Assembly (NCBI RefSeq): GCF_937903345.1
Contig: NZ_CALCZQ010000030.1
Coordinates: forward strand, 248,001 to 312,000
Source: an uncultured Emticicia sp.
GTDB lineage: Bacteria > Bacteroidota > Bacteroidia > Cytophagales > Spirosomataceae
Length of the DNA stretch: 64,000 nt
Direction of reading: 5' to 3'
Shown: piece by piece, positions 55,123-62,412 of the stretch
Layout of the letters: each line of letters opens with the position of its first letter
Numbering within the stretch: the first letter of the stretch is position 1
Notes under the pieces: model-generated
Databases searched by the model: none
Seen by the model: the letters and a program-made list of their open reading frames with translations, nothing else
What the model was told of the DNA's origin: nothing
Made by a program: the position numbers and the translations under genes

Positions 55123-55199
55123 TTCCTAAACCTAGATTAAGCACTTTCGCATCTAAAAAAGCACCGAACCAACTATTTTACCAAACTGCTTGTTGACCG
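55076..55199. repeat. attC-like imperfect palindrome 1
   Basis: Left arm CGGTCATTACGAAGCTGGCG (55076-55095 and on) pairs with right arm ACCAAACTGCTTGTTGACCG (55180-55199); complementarity includes perfect ends (CGGTCA/TGACCG) and G-U-like differences inside. The central part contains TCTAAAAAAGCACCGAACC (55152-55170), a 19-mer identical in the second site. Confidence 0.6.
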
Positions 55200-55209
55200 T
55201 TTGGTTTTT

Positions 55210-55416
55210 CTATTTGTTTTTATCAGCTATTTTATTTCTAAATGGATTGGTTTTTAATATTAAAAAGCCAAAAAAAATTAGTAATATTATTTTTCCAATT
55301 AAGTATCCTATACCATATTCGTCAATATTTTTTAAATCGTAAATAAGAATATTCCCAACAATACAGCACAAATATAAAAACGTTAGTATTGAAACGTAAA
55401 ATATTGCTTTTTTCAT
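55210..55416 (-). CDS. Small hypothetical membrane protein
   Basis: 68 residues with two hydrophobic segments (FYVSILTFLYLCCIVGNILI and YLIGKIILLIFFGFLIL) and a basic C-terminus (NPFRNKIADKNK). Between two attC-like palindromes, 51 bp from the Bor-type gene upstream. No family recognised. Confidence 0.55.
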   Translation of the reverse strand: MKKAIFYVSILTFLYLCCIVGNILIYDLKNIDEYGIGYLIGKIILLIFFGFLILKTNPFRNKIADKNK

Positions 55417-55467
55417 GTTTTGTTTAAATTGTAGGCGACCATAAAAAATTATGATCGCCTATTTTTT

Positions 55468-55761
55468 TTATTTTGTAACAGTTGTTGTTGTTGGAGTGTA
55501 AAGGCCACCTGTTAATCCAGCAATTAAACCGTTCACAAAAGATAGTCTTGTGTGAACAGTATAATCTGTTGCACCTTCAGCCATAGCTTTTGAATCAGAA
55601 ACTTTAACTGGTGCCAATCCTCTAATCAGGTAGTGATTCCATTTTGTGACTTGAGTGTTACCTTGAGCTCCTTTACCGACAACATTTGTGTAAGAATAAC
55701 AAGAGGTTAGCATAGTTGATGCTATAAAAACAACTGACATAATTTTGAATGCTCTTTTCAT
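55468..55761 (-). CDS. Bor/Iss family lipoprotein
   Basis: 97 residues with lipobox MLTSC (Cys21). The mature protein follows the phage lambda Bor pattern: KWNHYLIRGLAPVKVSDSKA, then ATDYTVHTRLSFVNGLIAGL and TGGLYTPTTTTV (lambda Bor has the matching FVNGLLGF..LGIYTP end). Bor/Iss lipoproteins are surface proteins linked to serum resistance in Enterobacteria; in Bacteroidota the role is unknown. Located within the attC-bracketed segment, so it may have moved as a cassette. Confidence 0.75.
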   Translation of the reverse strand: MKRAFKIMSVVFIASTMLTSCYSYTNVVGKGAQGNTQVTKWNHYLIRGLAPVKVSDSKAMAEGATDYTVHTRLSFVNGLIAGLTGGLYTPTTTTVTK

Positions 55762-55887
55762 TCCTTTTAAATTTATATATTATTTACCCATTATTGAGTT
55801 ACTTTTAGGCATTGTTTACGGTTTCGATGCTTATCCGTTTATTTCAAATTATTTAATTTTTTCTGATTTCGTTCTGCCAAAATCACG

Positions 55888-55999
55888 GCTAATGTTTTAT
55901 AGCTTGGCGAAGTGGCGGTTTTTCAGCGTCAGAGGTTTAAAATTTCTAAACTTTTCTAAAAAAGCACCGAACCCGCCATTTTGTCAAAGTGCTGTTAGC
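55888..55999. repeat. attC-like imperfect palindrome 2
   Basis: Left arm GCTAATGTTTTATAGCTTGG...GTGGCGG (55888-55918) pairs with right arm CCGCCATTTTGTCAAAGTGC...TTAGC (55973-55999). Ends GCTAA/TTAGC and GTGGCGG/CCGCCAT are complementary, with mostly purine-transition differences between. Contains the 19-mer TCTAAAAAAGCACCGAACC (55955-55973). Confidence 0.65.
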
Positions 56000-56450
56000 T
56001 TTTCGTTATTTTTTCTAATCTATTCCAATATGGACTTATTATTTTTCCTTCTTTGTGACTTAAAAATTAGAGAATTAAGTATGTATCAATACAATAGACG
56101 GTTTGCCGCAGTGATTCGAAACATGAGATAAAATAATAACTATCAACAAATTATATCATTTTAAATTGTCGATTAATATTGTATTATTACTTACTAAGAT
56201 GAAAATAAGCGATAAAAATATATTAATTAATTTATTGATAATCAAGCTTTTATCGTTTAGGTGAACCTTCTCGTTTCTTGTGTCTTAAAATTAAAAAAGA
56301 CTATCATCTACTAATTTTCAAAACAATTAGTAAGTGATATCCGATTTTGCCTAATTATTATTTAAAACGTTATTTATTGGCCTTGTAACTATCCGAAAAG
56401 GTTTTTTTTCTAACCATTTTAGTTTTATTTGAGACTTTAAGTATTCCACG
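56000..56450. other. Non-coding part of the island with a third repeat fragment
   Basis: No gene is seen. TTGTCGATTAATATTGT at 56166-56182 repeats exactly at 56516-56532 in copy B, so a third fragment of the same sequence is present. Confidence 0.6.
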
Positions 56451-56606
56451 GTCAATAGCCGAAAGTCCATAGTAAGGTGATAAGCTTATAGATATCTATT
56501 TAGCTTTTCGAAAACTTGTCGATTAATATTGTCCTATTTCTTAAACAGCAATTACAAATTCATAGGGCAAAAAAAGCGTCTAAGAGTTTTATTTCTTAGA
56601 CGCTTA
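56451..56606. repeat. Direct repeat copy B containing the hydroxylase operon terminator
   Basis: Matches 54392-54550 along its length. This copy keeps a perfect terminator hairpin and lies directly after the second hydroxylase operon, so it is probably the original and copy A the duplicate. Confidence 0.75.
56574..56605 (-). terminator. Intrinsic terminator of the second molybdenum hydroxylase operon
   Basis: A perfect 12-bp stem, AAGCGTCTAAGA (56574-56585) and TCTTAGACGCTT (56594-56605), followed on the minus strand by seven T residues. It lies 43 bp past the large-subunit stop at 56648. Confidence 0.85.
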
Positions 56607-56647
56607 GTGTTACAAAAAGTAACAGGTTTTTTATAATTTGTAAAATT

Positions 56648-58864
56648 TTACCCCAAATTCGTAATATCAAAAGGTAATTTTCTGATTCTTTTGCCAGTTG
56701 CTGCAAAAATCGCATTTCCCAGTGCAGGTGCAATAGGTGGTAAACCTGGTTCGCCAACGCCTCCTGGGTTTTCGCCACTATCAATGATGTGAATTTCTAT
56801 TTTTGGAGCTTCATTCAATCGCATGATATTGTATTGATGGAAATTAGTTTGGTCGCAAACACCATTTGTAAACGTTATTCCACCTTTGATTGCCGCTGTA
56901 ATTCCCATCACGATATTTCCTTCGGTTTGGGCTTTTACGTGGTCAGGATTTACATAATATCCGCAGTCGAGCACCGAAACAACTTTGTCGATTTTCACAC
57001 CCGCACCATCTTTTGAAACCGTAATGCAGCAAGCCGAAATACTACCAAATGAAGCAAAGACAGCAATTCCTTTGCCTTGTCCAGCTCCGAGTTTCTCTTT
57101 CCAATTGGCTTTTTCGGCCACAGTTTCTAATACTTTTTTATAACGAGCATCTTTCACTAAGTCCAAACGAGCTTGAAGCGGGTCTTTTCCTGCCAATTGA
57201 GCCAATTCGTCAATGAAACATTCTTGTCCCCAACCCATATTTGAAGCATAAACCGAACGCCACCAAACGATTGGAATCTCAGTTTTTACGTTTGTCCAAG
57301 AAACTTTTGAGACAGGAAACTCATATTTGCTATTTTCAGTGCTGATTTCACCCGATAACCAGGGGTCAGATTCGTCAGGAGCTAAACCGCCAAATACTTG
57401 ACCAACAATAGATTCGCCAATGGCATGGTGGTGAAAACCTATGATTTTACCTTTATCAACAAATCCCTGCATGTGGCTCAGCATTCCTGGGCGATAAGGC
57501 CCTTGCGTAATATCATCTTCACGTGTCCACATCATTTTTACTGGCCTTTTCAATTCTTTTGCCAATAAACAAGTTTCATTCAGATAATCGTGGTATGCTT
57601 TTCTACCAAACGAACCACCTAAAAGCGGCACATTAAATTTGATTTTATCTTTACTAATTCCCAAGGCTCTCGAAACATCGGACAAACCTCCATCGGGTCC
57701 TTGCACGTGAGCCCAAACCTCTGCCGTTCCATCGTCTTTTACGTGCACAACTGCACATTCTGGTTCGATGGGTGCGTGAGCTAAAAAAGGGGTTTCGTAA
57801 TTAAACTCCAGTTTTTGTTTGGCATTGGCAAATTTGGCATTGAAATCGCCTTTTTCTTCGTATCTGATACCTTCTTTCTTCGCAGCTTCATAGGTTGCCG
57901 CAAAATAATTATCGGTTGTCATGGTTTTGGCCAAATCGCCATTATCCCAACTAACCTTTAAGGCTTTTCTGCCTTTGAGAGCTGCCCACCAGTTGCTTGC
58001 AATTACTGCTACTGCATCTGCTCCACGGTGTGGCATAGGTCTTTTAGTTTTTATTACTTGCAAAACGCCTTTCACCTTCAATGCCTCGCTATCATCAATC
58101 GAAACGATTTTTCCGTGAATAGTTGGAGAATGCTGCATACAAGCATAAACCATGTTTGGTACTTCGATATCGATTCCGAAAATAGCTTTTCCAGTAACAC
58201 GCTCAGGCACATCAAGACGTTTGTTGTATTTTCCCAAAATTTTAAAATCTTTTGGGTCTTTGAGTTTCGGATTTTTCGGGACTTGTAGTTTTGAAGCATC
58301 ATCAACTAATTCGCCGAAAGAGAATGATTTATCAGAATTTTTCAAATAAATCTTGCCTTCTTGGGCATAACAGTCTGATATTGAGGCATTCCAGCGTTTG
58401 GCGGCTGTTTCGATGAGCATTTCTTTAGCAGCTGCACCAGCTTTACGGAGTGATGTCCACAAACCACGAACAGTGCTACTTCCACCCGATTGTTGGCTAC
58501 CATATTTTTCTTGCCCGCCTGATTGGATGAGTTTTACTTTATCCAAACTTACTTCTAATTCTTCGGCAATCAACGAAGGTGCGGCTTGCGTAGAGCCTTG
58601 TCCCATATCGGGGCGAGGATTAATCAAAGCAATGCTTCCATCGGTGCTGATGATGATAAAAGGATTGATTTCTAGGTCGAGAACTGCCGATTTTGGGTCG
58701 GTATGAGAAATCTTTTTAGGATGTTTTTCTTTGGCGAAAGAATTAAGCCCAACCATCAAACCGACTCCCGTAAGTGAGCCAGTTTTAATAAATGAGCGAC
58801 GTGAGGTAGCCCCTAAATCCCCAGATGTGGCTTTTTCGATAAGATTATTTTCTATATTTTCCAT
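56648..58864 (-). CDS. Molybdenum hydroxylase large subunit, isoquinoline 1-oxidoreductase beta type (copy 2)
   Basis: 738 residues with a twin-arginine motif (TSRRSFIKTGSLTGVGLMVG). Molybdopterin-binding motifs match the first copy: GQGSTQAAPSLIAEELEVSL, VQGPDGGLSDVSRALG, LLGGSFGRKAYHDYLNE, IPIVWWRSVYAS and GKGIAVFASFGSISACCI, ending GVGEPGLPPIAPALGNA. It differs from copy 1 in length and in the pocket motifs (GGSFGRK for GGGFGRK), so its substrate probably differs. It lies 15 bp after the DUF2442 gene and is separated from its 2Fe-2S subunit gene by the DUF4160-DUF2442 pair. Confidence 0.93.
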   Translation of the reverse strand: MENIENNLIEKATSGDLGATSRRSFIKTGSLTGVGLMVGLNSFAKEKHPKKISHTDPKSAVLDLEINPFIIISTDGSIALINPRPDMGQGSTQAAPSLIAEELEVSLDKVKLIQSGGQEKYGSQQSGGSSTVRGLWTSLRKAGAAAKEMLIETAAKRWNASISDCYAQEGKIYLKNSDKSFSFGELVDDASKLQVPKNPKLKDPKDFKILGKYNKRLDVPERVTGKAIFGIDIEVPNMVYACMQHSPTIHGKIVSIDDSEALKVKGVLQVIKTKRPMPHRGADAVAVIASNWWAALKGRKALKVSWDNGDLAKTMTTDNYFAATYEAAKKEGIRYEEKGDFNAKFANAKQKLEFNYETPFLAHAPIEPECAVVHVKDDGTAEVWAHVQGPDGGLSDVSRALGISKDKIKFNVPLLGGSFGRKAYHDYLNETCLLAKELKRPVKMMWTREDDITQGPYRPGMLSHMQGFVDKGKIIGFHHHAIGESIVGQVFGGLAPDESDPWLSGEISTENSKYEFPVSKVSWTNVKTEIPIVWWRSVYASNMGWGQECFIDELAQLAGKDPLQARLDLVKDARYKKVLETVAEKANWKEKLGAGQGKGIAVFASFGSISACCITVSKDGAGVKIDKVVSVLDCGYYVNPDHVKAQTEGNIVMGITAAIKGGITFTNGVCDQTNFHQYNIMRLNEAPKIEIHIIDSGENPGGVGEPGLPPIAPALGNAIFAATGKRIRKLPFDITNLG

Positions 58865-58879
58865 AGTTTTTTTAGTATT

Positions 58880-59215
58880 TTAAACAAGTTCATTGGTTTG
58901 CACCAAATGATACTTAGAGATGGGTTGACTTTTTTCGTATAAAACAATCGGGTCTAAATCAAATGGCAATGTCATTTTTTCTTGGGCGAAGGTAATCGTT
59001 ATTGGTAAATTTACCCACTGCAAAGTGTCTACATCACCAATCGAAACATATTTAAAAATATCATAGTTAGCTAATTGATAAAAAGCTTCATGCTTGTTTG
59101 GCTCATTAAATTCGTCTTCAAAATCATTGACTCTCACTTCGCCAGTATTCCATAAACTGGTAATTTTGAAAGGCTCAACTTTGATGATTTGTGTAATAAA
59201 GGGAATATTACTCAT
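58880..59215 (-). CDS. DUF2442 family protein, partner of DUF4160
   Basis: 111 residues. The pattern KITSLWNTGEVRVNDFEDEF with AFYQLANYDIFKYVSIGDVD and PFDLDPIVLYEKSQ matches DUF2442. Its ATG (59213-59215) overlaps the TGA of the DUF4160 frame (59212-59214) by 4 bp (ATGA), a sign of translational coupling. DUF4160-DUF2442 pairs recur across bacteria and are predicted to form toxin-antitoxin-like modules; this is not proven. Lies between the two hydroxylase subunit genes, where such a pair is out of place. Confidence 0.78.
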   Translation of the reverse strand: MSNIPFITQIIKVEPFKITSLWNTGEVRVNDFEDEFNEPNKHEAFYQLANYDIFKYVSIGDVDTLQWVNLPITITFAQEKMTLPFDLDPIVLYEKSQPISKYHLVQTNELV

Positions 59216-59451
59216 TTTCTTAGACTTGGATTTAATTGATAAAAAGTTTCAAGCAAATTTTCTTTATTCAAACTTGCCCATTCTACGACCTTATTTAGCT
59301 GTTTTGTTGGCAAACTTTCCCTTATAATTTGTAGAGAATGTATCGTTATTAATGCTTTATATTCAGCATAGTAAACATGAAAATGTGGTGGTAAATGGTC
59401 GTTTGAAAAGAGTAAAATCTAAATTCCATCAAAAAAGCTAATGATTGGCAT
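59212..59451 (-). pseudogene. DUF4160 gene with premature TAG at codon 11
   Basis: The frame starts MPIISFFDGI, then TAG, then ILLFSNDHLPPHFHVYYAEY, to a TGA at 59212-59214; the PPHFH motif and the MPxIS..FDGI start are the DUF4160 hallmark. Only codon 11 spoils an otherwise intact 79-residue protein. It is followed by an overlapping DUF2442 gene and preceded, after 2 bp, by the stop of the 2Fe-2S subunit gene. A stop in the supposed toxin or partner protein with an intact partner fits the inactivation of a two-gene module. Confidence 0.8.
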
Positions 59452-59453
59452 CT

Positions 59454-59939
59454 TTATTTTCCTCCAATATTTCCAGCTTTCAGACTTTCAGCTGCACGAT
59501 GAATTCCTTTGCGAATACGGTCATAAGTACCACAGCGACAAAGATTTCCACTCATATAAGTGTCAATATCTGCATCAGTTGGATTGGGCGTTGTTTTCAA
59601 TAAAGCCACCGCCGACATGATTTGTCCAGATTGGCAATAGCCACATTGAGGAACTTGTTCTTCAATCCAAGCTTGTTGAACAGCGTGCAATTGCGTTTCG
59701 CCGATGCCTTCGATGGTTGTAATTTTGGCATTTTTGGTAAGTGATGAAACTGGAATTTGGCACGAACGAGTTGCCTCTCCATTGACATGAACCGTACAAG
59801 CACCGCATTGAGCCATTCCACAGCCAAATTTTGTGCCTTTTAGGCCTACGAAGTCACGCACAACCCAAAGTAGCGGCATATCAGGCTCGACATCTACTTT
59901 AGTTTTTTTTCCGTTTACGGTAAGGTTGAATATTGCCAT
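59454..59939 (-). CDS. Molybdenum hydroxylase 2Fe-2S subunit, isoquinoline 1-oxidoreductase alpha type (copy 2)
   Basis: 161 residues with all eight cluster cysteines: Cys40, 45, 48 and 60 (GCGMAQCGAC...RSC) and Cys99, 102, 134 and 136 (PQCGYCQSG...LCRCG). It is closely related to copy 1 at 48.4 kb. Electron-transfer subunit for the large subunit at 56.6-58.9 kb, from which it is separated by the DUF4160-DUF2442 insertion. Starts 11 bp before an imperfect palindrome that lies between it and the threonine aldolase gene. Confidence 0.94.
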   Translation of the reverse strand: MAIFNLTVNGKKTKVDVEPDMPLLWVVRDFVGLKGTKFGCGMAQCGACTVHVNGEATRSCQIPVSSLTKNAKITTIEGIGETQLHAVQQAWIEEQVPQCGYCQSGQIMSAVALLKTTPNPTDADIDTYMSGNLCRCGTYDRIRKGIHRAAESLKAGNIGGK

Positions 59940-59963
59940 TTGTCTCTTAGTTAGAAGTCGGCT

Positions 59964-60047
59964 GTCAGCAATCGGCAGTCGGCTTGCGATGAATCAATTT
60001 ATATAATTTCTTTTTAGCCGACTGCCGAAAACTGATTGCCGAAAGCT
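59964..60047. repeat. Imperfect palindrome of CGGCAGTCGGC words in the hydroxylase-ltaE spacer
   Basis: TCGGCAGTCGGCT (59972-59984) is perfectly complementary to AGCCGACTGCCGA (60016-60028); weaker pairing extends outward (GTCAGCAATCGG against CTGATTGCCGAAAGC, right arm to 60047). Confidence 0.75.
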
Positions 60048-60125
60048 AAAACTTTTTACAATTTATAACGTAAAATTTCCTAAAAATTTAGACTTTTGCA
60101 AAGAAAATTACCTTTATCTCAAACT

Positions 60126-61148
60126 ATGTTTATTGATTTACGAAGCGATACAGTTACGAAGCCCAGCAAGGGCATGAAAGAAGCCATGTTTTCGGCCGAA
60201 GTTGGTGATGATGTTTTTGGCGATGACCCTACGGTTTTAGCTTTGGAAACGAAAGCAACTGAGATGTTTGGGATGGAGGCCGCATTGTTTTGTCCATCAG
60301 GAACAATGACAAATCAGTTGGCAATTCGTGTCCATACTCATCCTGGGAGTGAGGTGATCTGCGATAAATATTCACACATTTATTTGTATGAAGGTGGGGG
60401 CGTTGCCTTAAATTCGTTCTCTTCGCTCAAACTTATAGATGGCGATAGAGGCCGATTGAACGCCCAACAAGTACGTGATGCTATCAATAATCCTGACGAT
60501 ATTCATCAACCAACTACCAGTTTGGTTTCGCTTGAAAATACGATGAATAAAGGGGGAGGGTGCTATTATCAACTATCTGATATTGAGCAAATTAAGGCTG
60601 TTTGTGAGGAAAAGAATTTACCATTGCATCTTGATGGAGCAAGGTTATTTAATGCTTTAGTAGAAACCAATGAAAGTCCAAAAATTTATGGAAAATTATT
60701 CGATTCTATCTCAATTTGCTTATCGAAAGGTTTGGGTTGTCCTGTTGGTTCATTGCTTTTGGGAAAGAAAGATTTTATCAAAAAAGCCCGTCGCTCACGT
60801 AAGGTAATGGGAGGAGGCTGGCGACAAGCTGGATTTTTGGCTGCTGCCGGAATTTATGCTTTAGAAAATAATATCGAACGTTTGCAAGAAGACCACAATC
60901 GTGCAATTCAAATCGGCAAGGTTTTAGAAAGACTTCCATTTGTAAAAAATATTTATCCGATTGATACAAATATTGTGATTTTTGAATTGCCAACAACTAT
61001 TTTGTCTAGCGATTTTGTGAAAAAAATGAATGAACAAAATATTGGGTGTGTAGTTTTTGGCAAACATTTAGTGAGATTTGTAACTCACCTTGATTTTACT
61101 GATGATCATTTGACTGCATTTGAGAAAAATATTAGAAGAATCAATTGA
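60126..61148 (+). CDS. ltaE: Low-specificity L-threonine aldolase
   Basis: 340 residues from the ATG at 60126; a TTG ten codons upstream is rejected. The N-terminus MFIDLRSDTVTKPSKGMKEA is invariant in the family, followed by VGDDVFGDDPTVLALE, GTMTNQLAIRVHT, VSLENTMNKGGGCYY, LHLDGARLFNA and SICLSKGLGCPVGSLL, whose Lys binds pyridoxal phosphate. It cleaves threonine or allo-threonine to glycine and acetaldehyde. Divergent from the hydroxylase operon, with a word-repeat palindrome between. Confidence 0.94.
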   Translation: MFIDLRSDTVTKPSKGMKEAMFSAEVGDDVFGDDPTVLALETKATEMFGMEAALFCPSGTMTNQLAIRVHTHPGSEVICDKYSHIYLYEGGGVALNSFSSLKLIDGDRGRLNAQQVRDAINNPDDIHQPTTSLVSLENTMNKGGGCYYQLSDIEQIKAVCEEKNLPLHLDGARLFNALVETNESPKIYGKLFDSISICLSKGLGCPVGSLLLGKKDFIKKARRSRKVMGGGWRQAGFLAAAGIYALENNIERLQEDHNRAIQIGKVLERLPFVKNIYPIDTNIVIFELPTTILSSDFVKKMNEQNIGCVVFGKHLVRFVTHLDFTDDHLTAFEKNIRRIN

Positions 61149-61164
61149 TTTAGTTTATTTTTAG

Positions 61165-61213
61165 AACAATTTTTCAAATTGTTACTTATTGTATACTGAA
61201 CAATTTAATAAGT
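61165..61213 (+). promoter_or_regulatory. Leader with competing hairpins before the outer-membrane protein gene
   Basis: AACAATTT (61165-61172), AAATTGTT (61176-61183), ACTTATT (61184-61190), AACAATTT (61199-61206) and AATAAGT (61207-61213) occur in order. The first can pair with the second, or the second with the fourth, and the third with the fifth, so mutually exclusive hairpins can form before the GTG start at 61252. Confidence 0.4.
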
Positions 61214-61251
61214 GGGTTCCCCGAGGCAGTTGTTCTATAAATATCCAAATT

Positions 61252-62031
61252 GTGAAAAAAAGTCTGGTAATTATCTGTTTTTTTCTTATTTCTTTAAATT
61301 CTTTAGCTCAAAAAGAAATACACAAAATCTTGAAAATAAATCTTTCTGCTGTCGCATTGGGTGCCGCCACGGTTCAATATGAAGCGGCTTTTGGTAAGCG
61401 TTTTTCTTTTGCTTTGGGTGCAAGTTATCGTCCGAAAAGAGGAATTCCTTACGTTCAATACTTCGATAAATATTTTAATTACGTTGATAATAAAGTAGGA
61501 TATATAAGTTTTGACAATATACGAAAAGAAGCAGCAACTATCGGACTTATTAATTTTACACCTGAGTTTCGATTTTACTTCGGCAAAAAACAAGCTCTGT
61601 TTGGTACTTACTTATCGGTTTTTGCCAAATATAATGATTTTAGAGGTGCTTTACCTGTATTTATAGATACAGACTATAAAGGAGTGCCGGTTCGGCTTGA
61701 ATTACCAGTCGATACCCAGCTTAAAACTTCTACCGCAGGCTTAATGCTTGGTCACCAGTTTCGTTTGGGCAATCATTTTGCATTTGATTGTTATGTTATT
61801 GGAGCTCATTTTGGTAGATTAAGTGTACAAGGAGAATCTAACCAAAACCTTGAAGGTTTCGATGGTGATTTCAGAACTCGCCTAAGGGATAAAATTCTTG
61901 CGTCTTTCAAAATCAATGAAGATTTTTTGGGATTAGTAGTTGATAATCAAGGAGTAAGGATTGACAACGTACGTAGTTTAAATTATTTAAACCTACGAGG
62001 ATTTGGGTTTAATTTGGGGTATCGGTTTTAG
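61252..62031 (+). CDS. Outer-membrane beta-barrel protein (DUF3575-like)
   Basis: 259 residues from a GTG at 61252, which opens a signal peptide (KKSLVIICFFLISLNSLAQ); the only in-frame alternative upstream is a TTG at 61189 that would put a charged stretch before the signal, so GTG is preferred. The body has alternating beta-strands (LKINLSAVALGAATVQYEAA, RFSFALGASYRPKRG, FRFYFGKKQALFGTYLSVF, GLMLGHQFRLGNHFAFDCYV) and a C-terminal aromatic GYRF, as in small OM barrels of the DUF3575 type. The role is unknown. Confidence 0.75.
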   Translation: MKKSLVIICFFLISLNSLAQKEIHKILKINLSAVALGAATVQYEAAFGKRFSFALGASYRPKRGIPYVQYFDKYFNYVDNKVGYISFDNIRKEAATIGLINFTPEFRFYFGKKQALFGTYLSVFAKYNDFRGALPVFIDTDYKGVPVRLELPVDTQLKTSTAGLMLGHQFRLGNHFAFDCYVIGAHFGRLSVQGESNQNLEGFDGDFRTRLRDKILASFKINEDFLGLVVDNQGVRIDNVRSLNYLNLRGFGFNLGYRF

Positions 62032-62412
62032 AATTTTTATGAGAGGTAGAAATGTACGTACAAGGCCTCTGCCTGTTTCATTCATTCAAAACAACCTGAT
62101 TCTTATTTGAAACCCCCTAGTACCTAAGAAGTCATTGTGGCTATTAGGCTGAAATAATATCTTTGTTTTTTAAAAACTTCTTACTTTGATTCGAGTAAAA
62201 AACTGACATGTGAATAAAATCTGTTCCTTTTTCATGTTCTATTACTGATAAAATCTTCAAAACACATTGCTTATTGTGTTGTTGCAGACGAAATATCTTT
62301 GGTTCTTTCAGGGAGAAGTAGCTTGGTAGAAGACTAAAAGTTCACTACAAGTAAGCGATAATCAAAAGTTAATTTATTAGCTATGTTTCCTCTGCTACCT
62401 GTGAACTTGCAA
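62032..62412. other. Intergenic region with a possible gene remnant
   Basis: 381 bp without an intact gene. On the minus strand a frame is open from about 62344 down to 62147 (YFSLKEPKIFRLQQHNKQC and HEKGTDFIHMSVFYSNQ), ending at TAA/TAG. It has no start and may be a fragment of an AraC-type regulator N-terminal domain; this is weak. Confidence 0.4.

Noticed and set aside
55745..56131. 128-residue open frame on the plus strand over the attC-like site
   Set aside because: It is a chance translation of palindrome 2 (LPKSRLMFYSLAKWRFFSV region); the palindrome explains the sequence and no coding signature is seen.
61199..61213. H-type pseudoknot between the leader words before the outer-membrane protein gene
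   Set aside because: Word order would fit, but there are no linker bases in two of the loops, so the geometry is not feasible; competing hairpins are more likely.
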